In this document: in pieces, positions 21,204-33,058 of the stretch
Numbering within the stretch: the stretch's first letter is position 1
Layout of the letters: each line of letters opens with the position of its first letter
Assembly: GCA_043228905.1 (NCBI GenBank)
Contig: JBHGNT010000013.1
Location: 2,790,001-2,854,000, forward strand
Reading direction: 5' to 3'
Source: Azolla caroliniana
Lineage: Eukaryota > Polypodiophyta
DNA: 64,000 bases
Notes under the pieces: model-generated
Databases searched by the model: none
What the model saw: only the letters and a program-made list of their open reading frames with translations
What the model was told of the DNA's origin: nothing
Program-made: the position numbers and the translations under genes

Positions 21204-21619
21204 TGTTACGAAGGCACTTCGACTCTTCAGTGTGCACAACGGATCGTGATGTGTTGGATCGTTCAGTGCTTCTACTTCATTATACGCAGAGCTCAACTCA
21301 CTCTCGTCTGTTTTCTGTTTTTCTGTTCTTACTCTCTACACTACTCTCACTCTTACTCTTACTTTTCTACTTACTACAACTTACTTTTTACCTAAGTACA
21401 TAAGTGACTTATATATGTAGCTAATTAGCTGCCAGTAGCTAAATAGCTGTCTGTAGCTAAATAGCTGTCAGTAGCTAATTAGATGTCAGTAGCTAAATAG
21501 TTGTGCATAGCTAAATAGATGTTTCACCTTTATGTCCACTAGTAGCTAATTAGCTAATAGCAACTATAGCTTATTTCTCAATAAGCATCACATACCTGTG
21601 TTGAGCTTGCTTCTCAACA
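21204..21619 (-). repeat. 3' LTR of Copia-4
   Basis: 416 bp, reading TGTTACGAAGGC to GCTTCTCAACA in plus orientation. It lacks a G-rich block of about 50 bp present in the partner LTR; the missing stretch is bounded by short GCT repeats, suggesting a slippage deletion. Clusters of TAGCTAAATAG-type repeats fill 21418-21570. Confidence 0.9.
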
Positions 21620-24262
21620 CTCCCCCTCAAGCTCGACTTATCCTTTGTTTGGATCATGTTCAATCTTCTTTTCGTCATGCTTTTCAACTACCATGCCAAT
21701 GGTTATAACTCCCATCATGTCTCTAAACTGTGTATGTTTTTCCATGCTCAATCCCTTCGTAAGAATATCAGCCACTTGCTGATTTGTACTTACATACAAC
21801 AAATCCACTCCTCCATCAATCACTTTTTCTCTAACAAAGTGATAATGCACTTCAATGTGCTTTGTTCTTGCATGGAACATTGGGTTTTTTGCCAGCTGAA
21901 TACTGCTCATATTGTCACACCAAATTGTGACAACACCATCTATATATTCTCCCAAATTAGAAAGCAATCTTCTGATCCATACCTCTTCACAGGTAGCTAT
22001 TGCAGCTCCTCTATACTCAACTTCAATACTTGACAATGCAACAATAGCTTGTTTATTGCTACTCCATGAAATAGCTACACTTCCCAATGTAAACATATAT
22101 CCACTTCTGGATCTTCTGTCAGTTTGGCTTCCAGCCCAATCAACATCTGTATATCCTTCCTGCTTTATGTCCAGATCAGCCTTGTAAAACAGTTCATAGT
22201 TCTGAGTAGCTTTTACATACCTCAGAATTCTTCTTATGTAGTCCAAATGTGGCTTTGTTGGTTGTTGCATAAACTGGCTGACTAATCCAACAACATAACT
22301 CAAATAAGGTCTTGTTATGGTCAAATATATGAGGGTGCCCACCATAGACCTGTACATGTTTACATCTTCTATTTTGGCTCCCAAATCAACCCCCAATTTG
22401 CAGTTCTTATCTAGTGGTATACCAATAGGTTTGCATCCAAGCATACCATACTTCTTCAACATAGTTGTTGCATACTGTTTTTGCAACATATATATACCAC
22501 TCTTAGATCTGATCATCTCAATGCCAAGAAAGTATCTCAACTCTCCAAAATCCTTCATCTAAAATTGCATTTCTAGATTTTTCTTCAACTTACTTATCTC
22601 TTCCATAGAATCACCTCCAATGATTAGATCATCAACATATATCAAGATCACAATGATGCACTCATTCATCCTTTTTACATACAATGAAGGATCAACCTTT
22701 GACATTTTGAAAGCAAATTTTTTCAGAGATTCTGAAAGTTCTTTATGCCATGCCCTTGGTGCTTGTTTCAATCCATAGAGAGTCCTTTTCAGCTTACAAA
22801 CATATTCTGGATGCTTCTTATCTTCAAAACCTGGTGGTTGACACATATACACTTCTTCTTCCAAGTTACCATGTAAAAAAAGATTTTTTACATCCATATG
22901 CTGCAGAACCCATCTTTTGGCTGCACTCACAACAAGTAGTGTTCTCAAGGTTGCCATCTTTGCAACCGGTGCAAATGTTTCATCATAATCAATTCCTTGC
23001 ATTTTGGCATATCCCTTTGCTACAAGTCTTACTTTATGTCTACTAACATTTCCATTTGAATCATGCTTTGTCTTGTAGATCCATTTGCAACCTACCGCAT
23101 TCTTTTCTTTTGGTAACTTTACCAAATCCCATTTTCTATTTTCAGCCAATGCATCAATTTCTTCTTGCATTGCATTCACCCCGTTTTTCTCAACTTTTGC
23201 TTCATCAAAGCTATTTGGATCAAGGACTTGTACCACTTTAGACATGTATGCCTAATGCATAGCCATATATGTTTCATAACCAAATCTTTCAACAATCTTT
23301 TTCTCTCCATCTAATCTTCTCAGTTTCTAATTTGCATCCTTCATTGGTTCTTCCATACGAGGGATTTTCAGGGATCATATACCAAGCTCATCATCCAATG
23401 ATGTATCTCAATCTACATCTTCCATGTTTCTAGACCCATCATCAAGCATTTCATATTCTGGCATCTTCCGTTTCCCCTTTTTATCATCATATTTTTTATA
23501 TCCTACATGTTTTCCACTCCATGCATTAGATTCAAATTTACTACTTGGGCTTCCAGATGGTCCAGTACATGCTATTGATGTTGAACCTTGTTGTCCAACA
23601 TTCTTTCCATCTCTGTTGTTATCTCTTACATTTTTAGATTTATCCCTGTCTTCATTTTCATTGACTTCATCAGTTTCTACATTTTGTTTTGGGCTGTACC
23701 AGCTGCCCAAATAATCAAATATTACATCCCGACTTACCACAATCTTTTTTGTCAAAGGGTTATAGCATCTATACCCTTTTTGCTCCTCTGAATAACCAAC
23801 AAAAATAAATTTTTCAGCTTTTGGATCAAGCTTACTTCTCACTTCAATAGGTACATGAACATAAGCAAGGCATCCAAACACTTTCAAGTGTCCTAAGCTA
23901 GGTTTCCTTCTATAGAAACATTCTTCAGGAATGTACTCTAGATGTTATACACCTATTTAGAATGTAGTTTGTTGTGTTTATAGCTTCTGCCCAGTAATAC
24001 AATGGCATATTTTTTCAGTCATCATGGCTCTTGCTATGTTCACCAAAGTTCTGTTTTTTCTCTCAGCAACTCCATTTTGCTGTGGAGTATATCTACATGT
24101 GAACTATCTCCTTATCCCTTGATTACATTGAAAATCAGAAAACTCATTTGAGAAGTATTCTCCTCCTCCATTAGATCTTAGGCATTTTATTCTAGTTCCA
24201 ACTTGCTTTTCTACGATGCATTTAAACTTACAGAAACAATCAAATACTTCACTTTTTTCTTT
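21620..24262 (-). pseudogene. Copia-4 pol: integrase, reverse transcriptase, RNase H
   Basis: The integrase core C-terminal part (23408-23887) has KVFGCLAYVHVPIE and FVGYSEEQKGY. After several stops the reverse transcriptase (22559-23245) has KWIYKTKHDSNG, VRLVAKGYAKMQGIDY, QHMDVKNLFLHGN, LYGLKQAPRAW and an intact YVDDL site. One in-frame TAG near 22560 (EMQF*MKDFGEL) separates it from the rest (21638-22558). That segment includes RNase H with DVDWAGS, SSIEVEYRGAA, WCDNMSSIQLA and ADILTKGL, followed by the polypurine tract at the LTR edge. It is non-functional because of stops and frameshifts between 23245 and 24262. Confidence 0.87.
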
Positions 24263-25961
24263 CATGAAGTAATCCTTGAGCAATCATCAATGAAAGTTAG
24301 ATAAAACTTACATCCACTAATTGATGCAATTTTTGTTGGTCCCCATACATCTGTATGTACCAAATCCAACAAATTTTGGCTTACATGTTTTTCATGAGGG
24401 AAAGGCAACCTGTTTTGCTTTCCATATTGACATGCTTCACATATTTTTCCCATCTCACAATCTTTCAACTTAGGCAGTCCAACCACTACATCTTTCCTCA
24501 ACATATTTTTCAATGTTTGCATACTTATGTGACCGATTCTTTTATGCCACATTTCCACTTTTGAGATTACACTCATTCCTTTTGTAAACATGGCTATAAT
24601 CTCTAGGCATATCCACATCTAACACAAACATCCTTCCTTCTCGTTTTCCTTTTGCAATGAGCAAGTTCCATTTTTCTCTATGAAGCATCCACTTTGCTTA
24701 AACTTAACCTGCATTCCTTGCTCTACTATCTGTCCAACAGAAATAAGATTCTTTGCAAGGTTTGGAACATGCATCACATTTAGCATATACTTTGTTTTTC
24801 CTTTTTCTTCCCACAATGGGATATCTCGAACATGCTCTATTTGGTGAGTAGTATTATCACCTGTCTGTACATAACCAAGAATATCTGGTTCTCTTAGACT
24901 TTCAAACCAGTTTTTATGTCCTATCATATGATTAGATGCCCTAGAATCTACATACCACATAAACTCTTCATTACATCTCTGTGAACATTCAGCCACTGCT
25001 GCTGTTTCATGTTGCATCACAAATGCACCATCTTTATCACAATCTTCACTAGTTGAAGCATAATTATTTTGCTGTCTCTTCCCTCTTTTCTCATCATTTT
25101 GCTTTTTATAGCATTCAACCTGTGTGTGGCCTGGTCTTCCACAATACCAACAGCCATCATCATTCAAATAGGTTTGCTTACCTCTGCCTCGATTGCTCCC
25201 CCTGCCTCGGATGTTTCTTCCACTAATGGCTTGTTGTCCTCTTCCTTGATAATTATTGTTGGTTCTAGCTGAACCAAATCTTCCATGGCCTCTTCCTCGG
25301 CCTCTTCCAACACTATTGTAGAGGGCTTGCCCCTCATTCTCTGAGTTTCCTTTGTTTACATCATCCATTTGATTTCTTTCTTCTACTACAAGCATTGAAA
25401 CCAGATTTGGAAAACTTGGGATACTATCCCTTGTGAGAATAGATGTTTTGAAACTCTTGTATTGAGGTCCTAAGTCTCTTAAGCATATTTCCACCTTATC
25501 ATCATCTTCTATCTTCAAATTAATAGAAGCAAGTGATTCACATATGCTCTTTATTTTCAGAGCATTCTCATTTACTGACATCTTACCTTTTTCCAAGGTA
25601 TTTAGCTCAGTCTTCAACTGAAGCTTTCTTGCCTTTGTATTCATTGCAAACAGTTTTACTAAACTGTCCCAAGCTTCTTTTGGAAGCATAACATCCTATA
25701 TGTGTCCAAGCATCGAATCTAAATTGCTAAGTGACAACCAATGCAATACCTTTCTTGCTCTTGGTTCCATTTCTTAAATGCTTTAATATGTGCAGCAAAT
25801 GCATTTTCTTCATGGATCTCTAGAGCCTCTTCTAGGTTTCCTTCAAAATAATCCCAATATCCTTTCCCCATAAGGAAGTTTGTCATTTTGAATTTCCACG
25901 CCGGGAAATTGTTTTTATCCAATTTCTTTATGACTATTTGGCTTGCATTCTCTGTAGCCAT
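24262..25961 (-). pseudogene. Copia-4 gag, protease and integrase N-terminal region
   Basis: Gag starts at 25961 (MATENASQIVIKKLDKNNFP). A frame break at about 25700-25718 precedes a long open segment (24619-25689) with the remaining gag, an RG-rich basic stretch, the zinc knuckle CWYCGRPGHTQVEC and a protease relic reading DSRAS where the family has DSGAS. The next segment (24262-24618) has HKRIGHIS ... CEACQYGK, the integrase zinc-binding module, then HTDVWGP with the first catalytic aspartate and FIDDCSR. The glycine to arginine change in the protease motif would itself be inactivating. Confidence 0.87.
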
Positions 25962-26076
25962 TTTCTTTTTGAACTAGGGTTAACTTCACTGAAAACTCTC
26001 TCTGATTCAAATAAGCAAGCAGAGAAACAACCTTTCTCAGATCTGTACTGTTCTAATCTTCTTTATGAACAACTCT

Positions 26077-26088
26077 GCTATGATACCA
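26077..26088 (-). other. Primer binding site of Copia-4
   Basis: Minus strand TGGTATCATAGC, abutting the LTR with no spacer. One mismatch to the initiator Met-tRNA site. Confidence 0.8.
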
Positions 26089-26548
26089 TGTTACGAAGGC
26101 ACTACGGGCTCTTCTGTGTGCACAACGCATCGTGATGTGCTGGATCGTTCAGTGCTCAAGACAGAAAAGGGGAAGGGGAAGGGGAAGGAGGGTTACCTCT
26201 GCAAAGTCCAAAAAGCTTCTACTTCATTACACGTAGAGCTCAACTCACTCTCTTCTGTTTTCTGTTTTTCTATTCTTACTCTCTGCACTACTCTCACTCT
26301 TACTCTTACTTTTCTACTTACTACAACTTACTTTTTACCTAAGTACATAATTGACTTATATATGCAGCTAATTAGTTGCCAATAGCTAATTAGTTGTCAA
26401 TAGCTAAATAGCTGTCAGTAGCTAAATAGTTGTGCATAGCTAAATAGTTGTTTCACCTTTATGTCCATTAGTAGTTAATTAGTTAATAGCTACTATAGCT
26501 TATTTCTCAATAAGCATCACATACCTTTGTTGAGCTTGCTTCTCAACA
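26089..26548 (-). repeat. 5' LTR of Copia-4
   Basis: 460 bp. It carries a G-rich block at 26169-26192 (three GGGG runs plus GGG) that is absent from the 3' LTR. The remainder is similar but has clear substitutions, so the element is not recent. Confidence 0.88.
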
Positions 26549-26735
26549 ACCCGTACCGAGCGACTGACACTAACTCCTAAAAATATGCCTACGTACTAGG
26601 CTAGGATTGTAGGCGTCTAACGGCCTATTGGTTACACCGATCCGGATTATGATCCGGCTCTTGGTTACGGACACGGATTTGGTTCCTTGTTTCGGATAAG
26701 CCGATCCGGATCATGTTGAGATTGTCTACTCAACA
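26549..26735 (-). repeat. 3' LTR of Copia-3, last piece
   Basis: It continues the Copia-3 LTR after Copia-4 (CGTACCGAGCGACTGACACT, CCTACGTACTAGGC, CCGGATCATGTTGAG) and ends CTCAACA at 26735. It is joined to a polypurine tract (CTCCCCCTCAAG on the plus strand, 26736-26747). Confidence 0.85.
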
Positions 26736-26747
26736 CTCCCCCTCAAG

Positions 26748-27420
26748 CTCAACTTGAGGTTGGATCGTAGTGTCAGTTATTGCCGGTCCTTGCCTCCCAC
26801 TCCTCCTGGTGTCTTCATGGCTCACTCGTGCTCCTCGACCCGTCCAAATCCGCATGCCTCGACCTTCTTGGTTGGCTTGTCAGCTCCCTTGGCCGATGTC
26901 AGCTCCCTCGCTGTCACGGTATTGGCTCTCCTCGACCTATCAGCTCTTCCGTGTTGGCTTCGGCTTCGGCTACCCTTTCATTCGCTTGGGCTTCAATTGA
27001 TTTGGCTCTTCCGAATCGAACATTGCGACGAGATTGGTTTCTCCCAATTCCTTTCGGCTCTTCTCCAAATCGATTGTCTCCAATTCGTCCTCTTGTAGGC
27101 CCTTGACTACATCTGCCCATGTCTTGGTCCTAGCCTTCCTCTTCCGGTCGGCTCTGTCCTTCTTGACTCTGCCGACTTTACCGCCTCTCTCGGCTCTTTC
27201 TCCCCCCGATACGGTTGTCTCTTGCTTCGACTCTCTCTCATGACCACTCCCCTTGCATCTGGCTAGTCCAGGCAGGCTTAGCCGATCTTCTTCCACCTGT
27301 CCATGCGTCCTCGGCTTCTCCAGTTGATCCAGACGTTACGACTTCTTCAGTCGTGCCGAAATTGAATTCTTCATCTGATTCGGCTTTTCGGACTTCGTCT
27401 CACTCTTTTTCTGCTTAAAT
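26748..27420 (-). other. Post-pol tail region of Copia-3
   Basis: About 680 bp between the pol end and the LTR-adjacent polypurine tract. A 108-codon open frame (26970-27296) is lysine/arginine-rich, then reads KARTKTWADVVKGL, then an acidic stretch with EEPNQL. The same pattern can be read in the tail of Copia-6 (TRMWSYVVKGL ... DEPNQL), so part of it was protein-coding. I do not recognise the domain. A degenerate polypurine-like motif (27421-27432) marks its upstream edge. Confidence 0.55.
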
Positions 27421-27429
27421 CCTCCCCAT

Positions 27430-30119
27430 TAAGTTCGGCATGTTGTGATACTGTAGGCCAAGCATACTTGAAAAATGTCGCAAGTTGTCTAGGCTAAGAG
27501 GTTTGGTTAAGATATCGGCAACCTACTGATCAGTCAATACTTGTCGAAGTTCCACTTCATCGGAGAGGACTCACTCATGGACAAAATGGTAGTGCACCTT
27601 AATGTGCTTAGTTCGGGCGTGGAAGATGGGGTTGTTTGCAAGTTGGATGCTGCTGAGGTTGTCACAGTAGATCATGACTGGATCAGACACCTTTACTCGC
27701 AGATCCTTCAATACCCGTTTGAGCCAAATGGCTCCGCATGTTGCGATAGCCACTTTTCTATATTCGGCTTCGGTGCTCGATAGTGCCAATGTCGGCTGCT
27801 TTTTGCTACTCTAGGCAACCGCGATGCTTCCAAGTGAAAAAATGTAACCGGACGTAGACTTGTGGTTGTCGACATTTCCGACCCAATCGGCATCTGTGTA
27901 GCCGACAAGCTGTTCGATTACACTAGTCCAATATAGCAACGCCCGATCCTTAGTGCCATTGACATATTGCATGATCCTATGCGCGCATTAAAGGTGTTCA
28001 GTGGTCAACTGTGACATAAATTGACTGATCAGTCCGACTGGGTAACTAAGGTCCAACTGAGTGATCGTCAAGTAGATGAGGCTTTCGACAATCTGCCAGA
28101 ACTGTGTCGTGTCACATGTTGCTCCCGACCCTTGGCGAAGCTTAACGTTTCGGTCCAGAGGAGTTGAGATGGATTTGCATTCCGTCATTCCAAATTTGAA
28201 GAGCATACTCAACACGTAATGGCATTGAATGATTAGTATGCCTTCCGAGGTGTGGATCACTTTGATCCCGAGGAAGTAATGACGGTCCCCTAGATCCTTC
28301 ATCTCGAAAGATGCCGCAATTTTGGACTTGACACGGTTGATTTCTTCCAGGTGTGCCGACGATGACTAAATCCTCAGCATAATGTTAGAGACTTACCGTC
28401 CCAGTCTGACCTTATCGGATGAAGAGTGAAGAGTCCGACTTGGATGTAGCAAACCCCATCCGACGCAGTCGCTGGGTGATCTTTGTGTTCCAGGCATGCG
28501 GGGCTTGCTTTAATCCATAAAGAGACTTCTTTAGTTGGAAAACAACCGACATGTTCAACTTGGGCGGAAAACTGGGGGGATGTACCATGTACACCTGTTC
28601 CTCAAGATCTCCTTGCAAGAATGCAGTTTTAACATCCATTTGATGTAGATCTGCTTCTACTAACATCCGGTTCCGTAGTTCGGCCACGCCATTATGCTCT
28701 AGCATGTATCTACAAGAGAATTCTCGTCGGATTCCCTTGGTCTGTAGATAACTTGTGATCTGGCCAGAAAAATACTCTTTCTCGCAATCCGATCTCAGAC
28801 ACTTGATCTTTCTTTTAGTTTCTCGTTCCACATGACTCTTTAAGTTCCAGAAGCACGAGAAGACTTCGCTCTTCTTCTCGATTAAATAGATCCAAGTGTG
28901 TCAGCTGAAGTTGTCGATGAAGGAGAAGAAATATCAAATTCCGCCAATACTCACATTTTGTGCCGGTCCCCACACATCCGAATGGATAAGATCGAGCCAG
29001 TTCCGGCTTTGATTCTTCTCATTGGGGAACAGAAGCCTATCTGCTTCCCAAGCTGGCAAGCTTCACAAATTTGGCCCTTCTTGCCACTAAACTTCGGCAG
29101 TCCATAAACCACATGTTTCGACTGCATTTCCTGAAGCTTCTGGAAGTTGATGTGGCCGATCCGCTTATGCCATAGGTCGATGTCCTTTGTCCTTTTGCAA
29201 ACATGGGCCTGCCGACATCATTGGTTTTGAGGAGGAACATTCTTTCATCTGGGTGTCCTTGCGCTATAATCCGGCCTTCCTCCTCAATGAAGCAACCATG
29301 ATGAGTGAACCAGACTTGCATTCCTTGATCCACGATCTAGCCGACTGTCATCAAGTTCTTGGTGATTGTTGGAACATGCAGGACATTCCTCATGATCCCC
29401 TTCTGACCGACATGGCTCAGAGGGACATCTCCGATATGCTCGATGGGATGTGGAGTGTCGTCTCCGGTTTCAACCATACCCGACTTCTATGGCTTCTCAA
29501 GCAAGGAGAACCACTCTTTGTGGTTCGTCATATGATTGGAAGCTCCCGAGTCCACATAACACAGCTCTTCCGACTTTGAGGTGGATACTCCCATCTGGTT
29601 GGGTTTATGTTTCATTACGAGGGCCCGTCCCAAACCAAATCTCTCTGAGCCTTCGGCGAAGTGTGATCGGTGATACCTATCTGTGTCTCTTCGACTCGAT
29701 ATGGCTTTGTCCGAATCAACCCTTTTCTTCCAGCACTTTTGTCCACAATACTAGCTTTTTGTTGCAGCCTTCCCTTGTCGGCTCCCGGCTTCTCCTTGAC
29801 TCCCCCTGCTTGTGGAGGGTTCGGTACTACTATCAACACCATCCTTGTGCCTCCGATTCTGTTCTTGTCGGCCACTTCAATTGTGTGCAGATCTGCCTCG
29901 TTCGCCACGACCACAGGGCCTCTTCGCCTCCATGTACAACATCCTGTTGTCGGAATACGTACTCGTCAATGCACAAAGAACATTGACTGTAGGTCGAAAA
30001 ACGAAGGGGTATTCTGCCTCGTGCAAACCTCCGTTCAGAATGCTCCAAACTTCGACGCCAAGCCCCTGAGGTAGACCTGCACCATTTCATCCTCAACTGT
30101 AATGTTGATGGAGGCAAGG
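27430..30119 (-). pseudogene. Copia-3 gag end, protease, integrase/RT fusion, RNase H
   Basis: On the minus strand: gag end (NITVEDEMVQVYLRGLASKF, about 30060-30110), CCHC region, protease YVDSGASNHMT (about 29525-29560) and the GAG-pre-integrase block with HKRIGHINF and CEACQLGK. Then follows a fused segment (28412-28831) in which integrase text HNGVAELRNRMLVEA runs straight into reverse transcriptase text DLHQMDVKTAFLQGD, so most of the integrase C-terminus and the RT fingers are deleted in frame. The RT catalytic YVDD reads YAED (about 28375-28386). RNase H ends with SSTEAEYR and YCDNLSSIQLA (27571-27789). Confidence 0.82.
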
Positions 30120-30737
30120 TTTTGGGATTCACACTCTTGGGATTCTAAGAAAGACCGAATGTGTAATTGACAATATCGTGGGAAAAATAGAAAACACACC
30201 AAATACACAGAATACACAGTGTTACATGGAAAACCACGGGAACAAAGATCCCACTATAGACAAGAGAGTATAGCAAACAGTTACAATATTCTCTGATAGA
30301 CTGAGAGGATAACCTGCTTAGGGTTCTTAGCAAGTTCGTTGAGCTTTGCTACCGCTCTCTCATGCTCACACACACTCTCTTCTCAGTCACAGAGTGCAAT
30401 AGAGGCTGGCAACTATTCTGTTTTACACTCTACACACAATGTTTGCCCTAAGTGTATTTATATTTATATACTGTATGGGCTATTTACAAATGTAGCCACT
30501 ACTACTGTCATTCCTATTATAGAAATAGTAGTTATTCAGCCGATTGATCGACTAGTCACCAATGTTGATTGTCCAGTCCGCCCGACTAGTCGGCCTTATC
30601 TTCGACCATCTGGTCGGCCCGACTAGTTCGTCGTGTCTTCGACTTGGAGTCTCCTACTGTCGACTCTCCATGTCTTCGATTATCAACACTAGGCCCGACC
30701 AGTCGGCTGCTCCCATAGGAGGGACATATTCCTAACA
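30120..30737 (-). repeat. 3' LTR of Copia-5
   Basis: 618 bp. The minus strand opens TGTTAGGAATATGTCCC and is followed upstream by a polypurine tract (GAAGGGGGAGTT, about 30738-30750). The distal end reads TCCCAAAA, apparently a mutated form of CCCAACA. It contains many TCGAC/GTCGG words like solo LTR-1. Confidence 0.82.
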
Positions 30738-31147
30738 AACTCCCCCTTCACTCCTATGGGTGGAGTCAGTTAGTCTCGTCCTCTGTCGACATACTCTTCT
30801 TTGTTAGCATATGTAGGTTCTTTGTCAGCATGTCGGATCCATTGTCATTCGTATGGATCTTAACAAAGGTAAACTCTTCTTCTTCCACTTTGTATGTGCT
30901 TGGTTCGGGAGTGGTACACAACATTCTTTGCTAGATGTATGACACTCTAGCTGTCACAATGAAGCAAGAACTCCCTTTGCTTCATCCCCAACTTGCTGAG
31001 AAAGTTTCTCATCCATATTAGCTCTTTGCTGGTCTCAACCGCTGCCATATACTCTGCCTCTATGGTCGACAAGGCCACAAACTTCTACAGTCGTGACTGC
31101 CATGACACTGCTCCCCCTGCATAGGTCATCACATACCCTAAAGTGGA

Positions 31148-32472
31148 TCAACTTGAGTCTGCATCCCTTGACATGTCTGTGTCGGTAAACCCTTCAAGTA
31201 TGGGTTTTTCGACACCATACCTAATGCACACATCCGAGGTGCCTTTTAAGTACATGAGTATCCATTTTATAGCTTCCCAATGTTCTCTCGGGCATTGCTT
31301 GTCATTAATCTTGCAGTTGATCGACAACATAGACCTGATTGATTGGCTTTGCTTCCGACGTGTTGAATCTTTCTAGGATCTTCGTCAAGTATTTCTCTTG
31401 TGACAACCACAACACTTTCTTAGTTCTGTCTCGAACTATGTGCATCCCTAAGCTATGTTTTGTCGGTCCAAGATCCTTCAAGGCAAACAACTTGCCTAAT
31501 GCTTTCTTCAAGCTCATGATCTTCTTCATGTCTTGTCCGACTATCAACATGTCATCCACATATAGCAAAAGAATTAAGAAGTTCATCATACCTTTTAACG
31601 GACACACAGTGGTGAGCCTATGTTTTCTGGAACCTATGTTCCACCATGAAGGACTCAGACTTCTTGTACCATTGGCGTGGAGCTTGTTTCAACCCATACA
31701 AGCTTTTCTTCAATTGACACACCAGGTTCTCTTTCCCTTTCTCCACAAAGCCTTTGGGTTGTTGCATGTAGATCTCTTCATCTAGCTCCCCATGCAAGAA
31801 TGTTGTCTTGATATCCAATTGTTTGATCTCTAGGTTCATATTGGAAGCTATGCTCAGAACAATTCGAATTGATGTCATCTTCATGACTGGTGCGAATATT
31901 TCATCGAATTCAACACCCTTTCTTTGTTGGAACCTTGCCGACTTTGACTCCGACTCATCTATATTTGTCGGTTGTTCCGAGTCCACTGACTCAGATTCAG
32001 TTGTGCCGACTGGCTATCTTTGAACAACCAATTGTGTCGGTTCACTTGTCCTTAGGTCAGTAGTAGTGGTAGTAGATTGGGATGTCAATTTAAACTTCTG
32101 TTGCTTCCAGTACTCTATTGTCTTGTCTTCCAAGAAGAGTACATCCCAACTCCTCATTATCTTCTTGCCGACTAGGTCCCACAGCCTGTAGGTGAACTCG
32201 TCCTCCAAGTGTCCCATGAATATGCAAGGTTTCGACTTACTATCGAGCTTCAACCTCTGATCCTTAGCCACATGCATATACACTAAGCATCCAAACACCC
32301 TCAGGTGTCGGTAGGGGACATCCTTTCCTGTCCACACCCTTTGTGGGATATTACCTTTCAATGGTACTGAGGGGGACCTGTTGATCAGGTAAACAACTGT
32401 GTACATCGCCTTAGCCCAGTACGATTTTGGCAGCTTGGCATGCGACAACATGCTCCTTACTCTCTCCATAAT
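31148..32472 (-). pseudogene. Copia-5 pol remnant
   Basis: The integrase C-terminal part (32014-32472) reads ERVRSMLSHAKLPKSYW and FGCLVYMHVAKDQR. A second deletion fuses the acidic linker (DSEQPTNIDESESK) to reverse transcriptase text ARFQQRKGVEFDEIFAPV. The RT then includes QLDIKTTFLHGELDEE, SLYGLKQAPRQWY (31618-31986) and YVDDMLIVG (about 31545-31570). The start of RNase H (GFTDTDMSRDADS, about 31150-31195) is present; most of it and the polypurine context are degraded. Stops and a frameshift near 31610 are further damage. Confidence 0.82.
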
Positions 32473-32552
32473 TGTTGGCTCCCCATGTCTTTTACTGTCG
32501 GCACTCTGCCCTACCAATCTGTTGCTCCCATAGGAGGGACATATTCCTAACA
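32473..32552 (-). repeat. Remnant of the 5' LTR of Copia-5
   Basis: The first 80 bp or so of the LTR (TGTTAGGAATATGTCCCTCC through GACATGGGGAGCC), ending where the sequence jumps into integrase codons. It aligns with the start of the 3' LTR (30737 downward). Confidence 0.8.
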
Positions 32553-32957
32553 CAAGGGAGTCACGAATCTCCTTGATCCGGGCTGTATATTGCCACCGAC
32601 ATGTCTTTTCGCTAGACGTTGCTCAACTCCTATCTGAGTTGTAGCTTCCGGGCTGTGGTTCTTGTAGCAAAAACCTTTTTCAGGTTCGTCCAAGCTTCCT
32701 TTGGCGTCTTTCCGTCCTGGATGTGGATGAGTAGCTGATCACCGACACTGGACGTGAAGCATTACATTACCCTACTTGCCGCTTGTTCCAAGGCTGGAAA
32801 GTCCCTGTGTCGAATCCGGTGCTTCATTGTTAGCTCCGTCGACATAACTCCAGTATCCATGTCCGAGCAAGTAGTAGTGCATCTTGTACGACCATCAAGG
32901 AAAGTTGCTTCTATCGAGCTTCTCCGCCGGAAATGAGCTAGCGATTCCTTTGTCCAT
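32553..32957 (-). pseudogene. Copia-3 gag N-terminal part
   Basis: It starts at 32957 (MDKGIASS, LDRSN) and keeps similarity to Copia-6 gag: YLLGHGYWSYVDGANNEAPD, then SSVGDQLLIHIQDGKTPKEAW and NLKKVFATRTTARKLQLR. Frame breaks near 32780 and TAG codons follow. The Copia-5 insertion ends it within the segment that reads DSL/ASINIT when joined to 30115. Confidence 0.78.
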
Positions 32958-33046
32958 TCTTCCCTTCTTCCTTTATGTTCTTTACCGGGTATTAAGGTTT
33001 GTCTTGATGAGTCACTTGTGGGTAGTAGAGGATGTTCAACCCTCGC

Positions 33047-33058
33047 GCTTTGATACCA
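33047..33058 (-). other. Primer binding site of Copia-3
   Basis: Minus strand TGGTATCAAAGC, abutting the LTR. One mismatch to the initiator Met-tRNA site. Confidence 0.8.

Larger units (their letters stand above)
21204..26548 (-). mobile_element. Copia-4: full-length but inactivated Copia element
   Basis: 5345 bp with two LTRs, primer binding site next to the 5' LTR, gag, protease, integrase, reverse transcriptase, RNase H and polypurine tract in the usual Copia order. It lies in the Copia-3 3' LTR with flanks actcg (21199-21203) and acccg (26549-26553), one mismatch. Its proteins differ from all other Copia copies here, so it is a separate family. Confidence 0.9.
30120..32552 (-). mobile_element. 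Copia-5: internally deleted Copia element
   Basis: A 2433-bp insert in the Copia-3 gag with the perfect duplication caagg (30115-30119 and 32553-32557). The 3' LTR is complete, but only about 80 bp of the 5' LTR survive and are fused to the middle of the integrase. Primer binding site, gag and protease are lost. Its pol is related to that of Copia-7 and Copia-9. Confidence 0.88.

Noticed and set aside
26970-27296. Envelope-like third ORF of Copia-3
   Set aside because: No signal peptide or membrane segment; the tail is basic/acidic and hydrophilic, so an envelope role is not supported.
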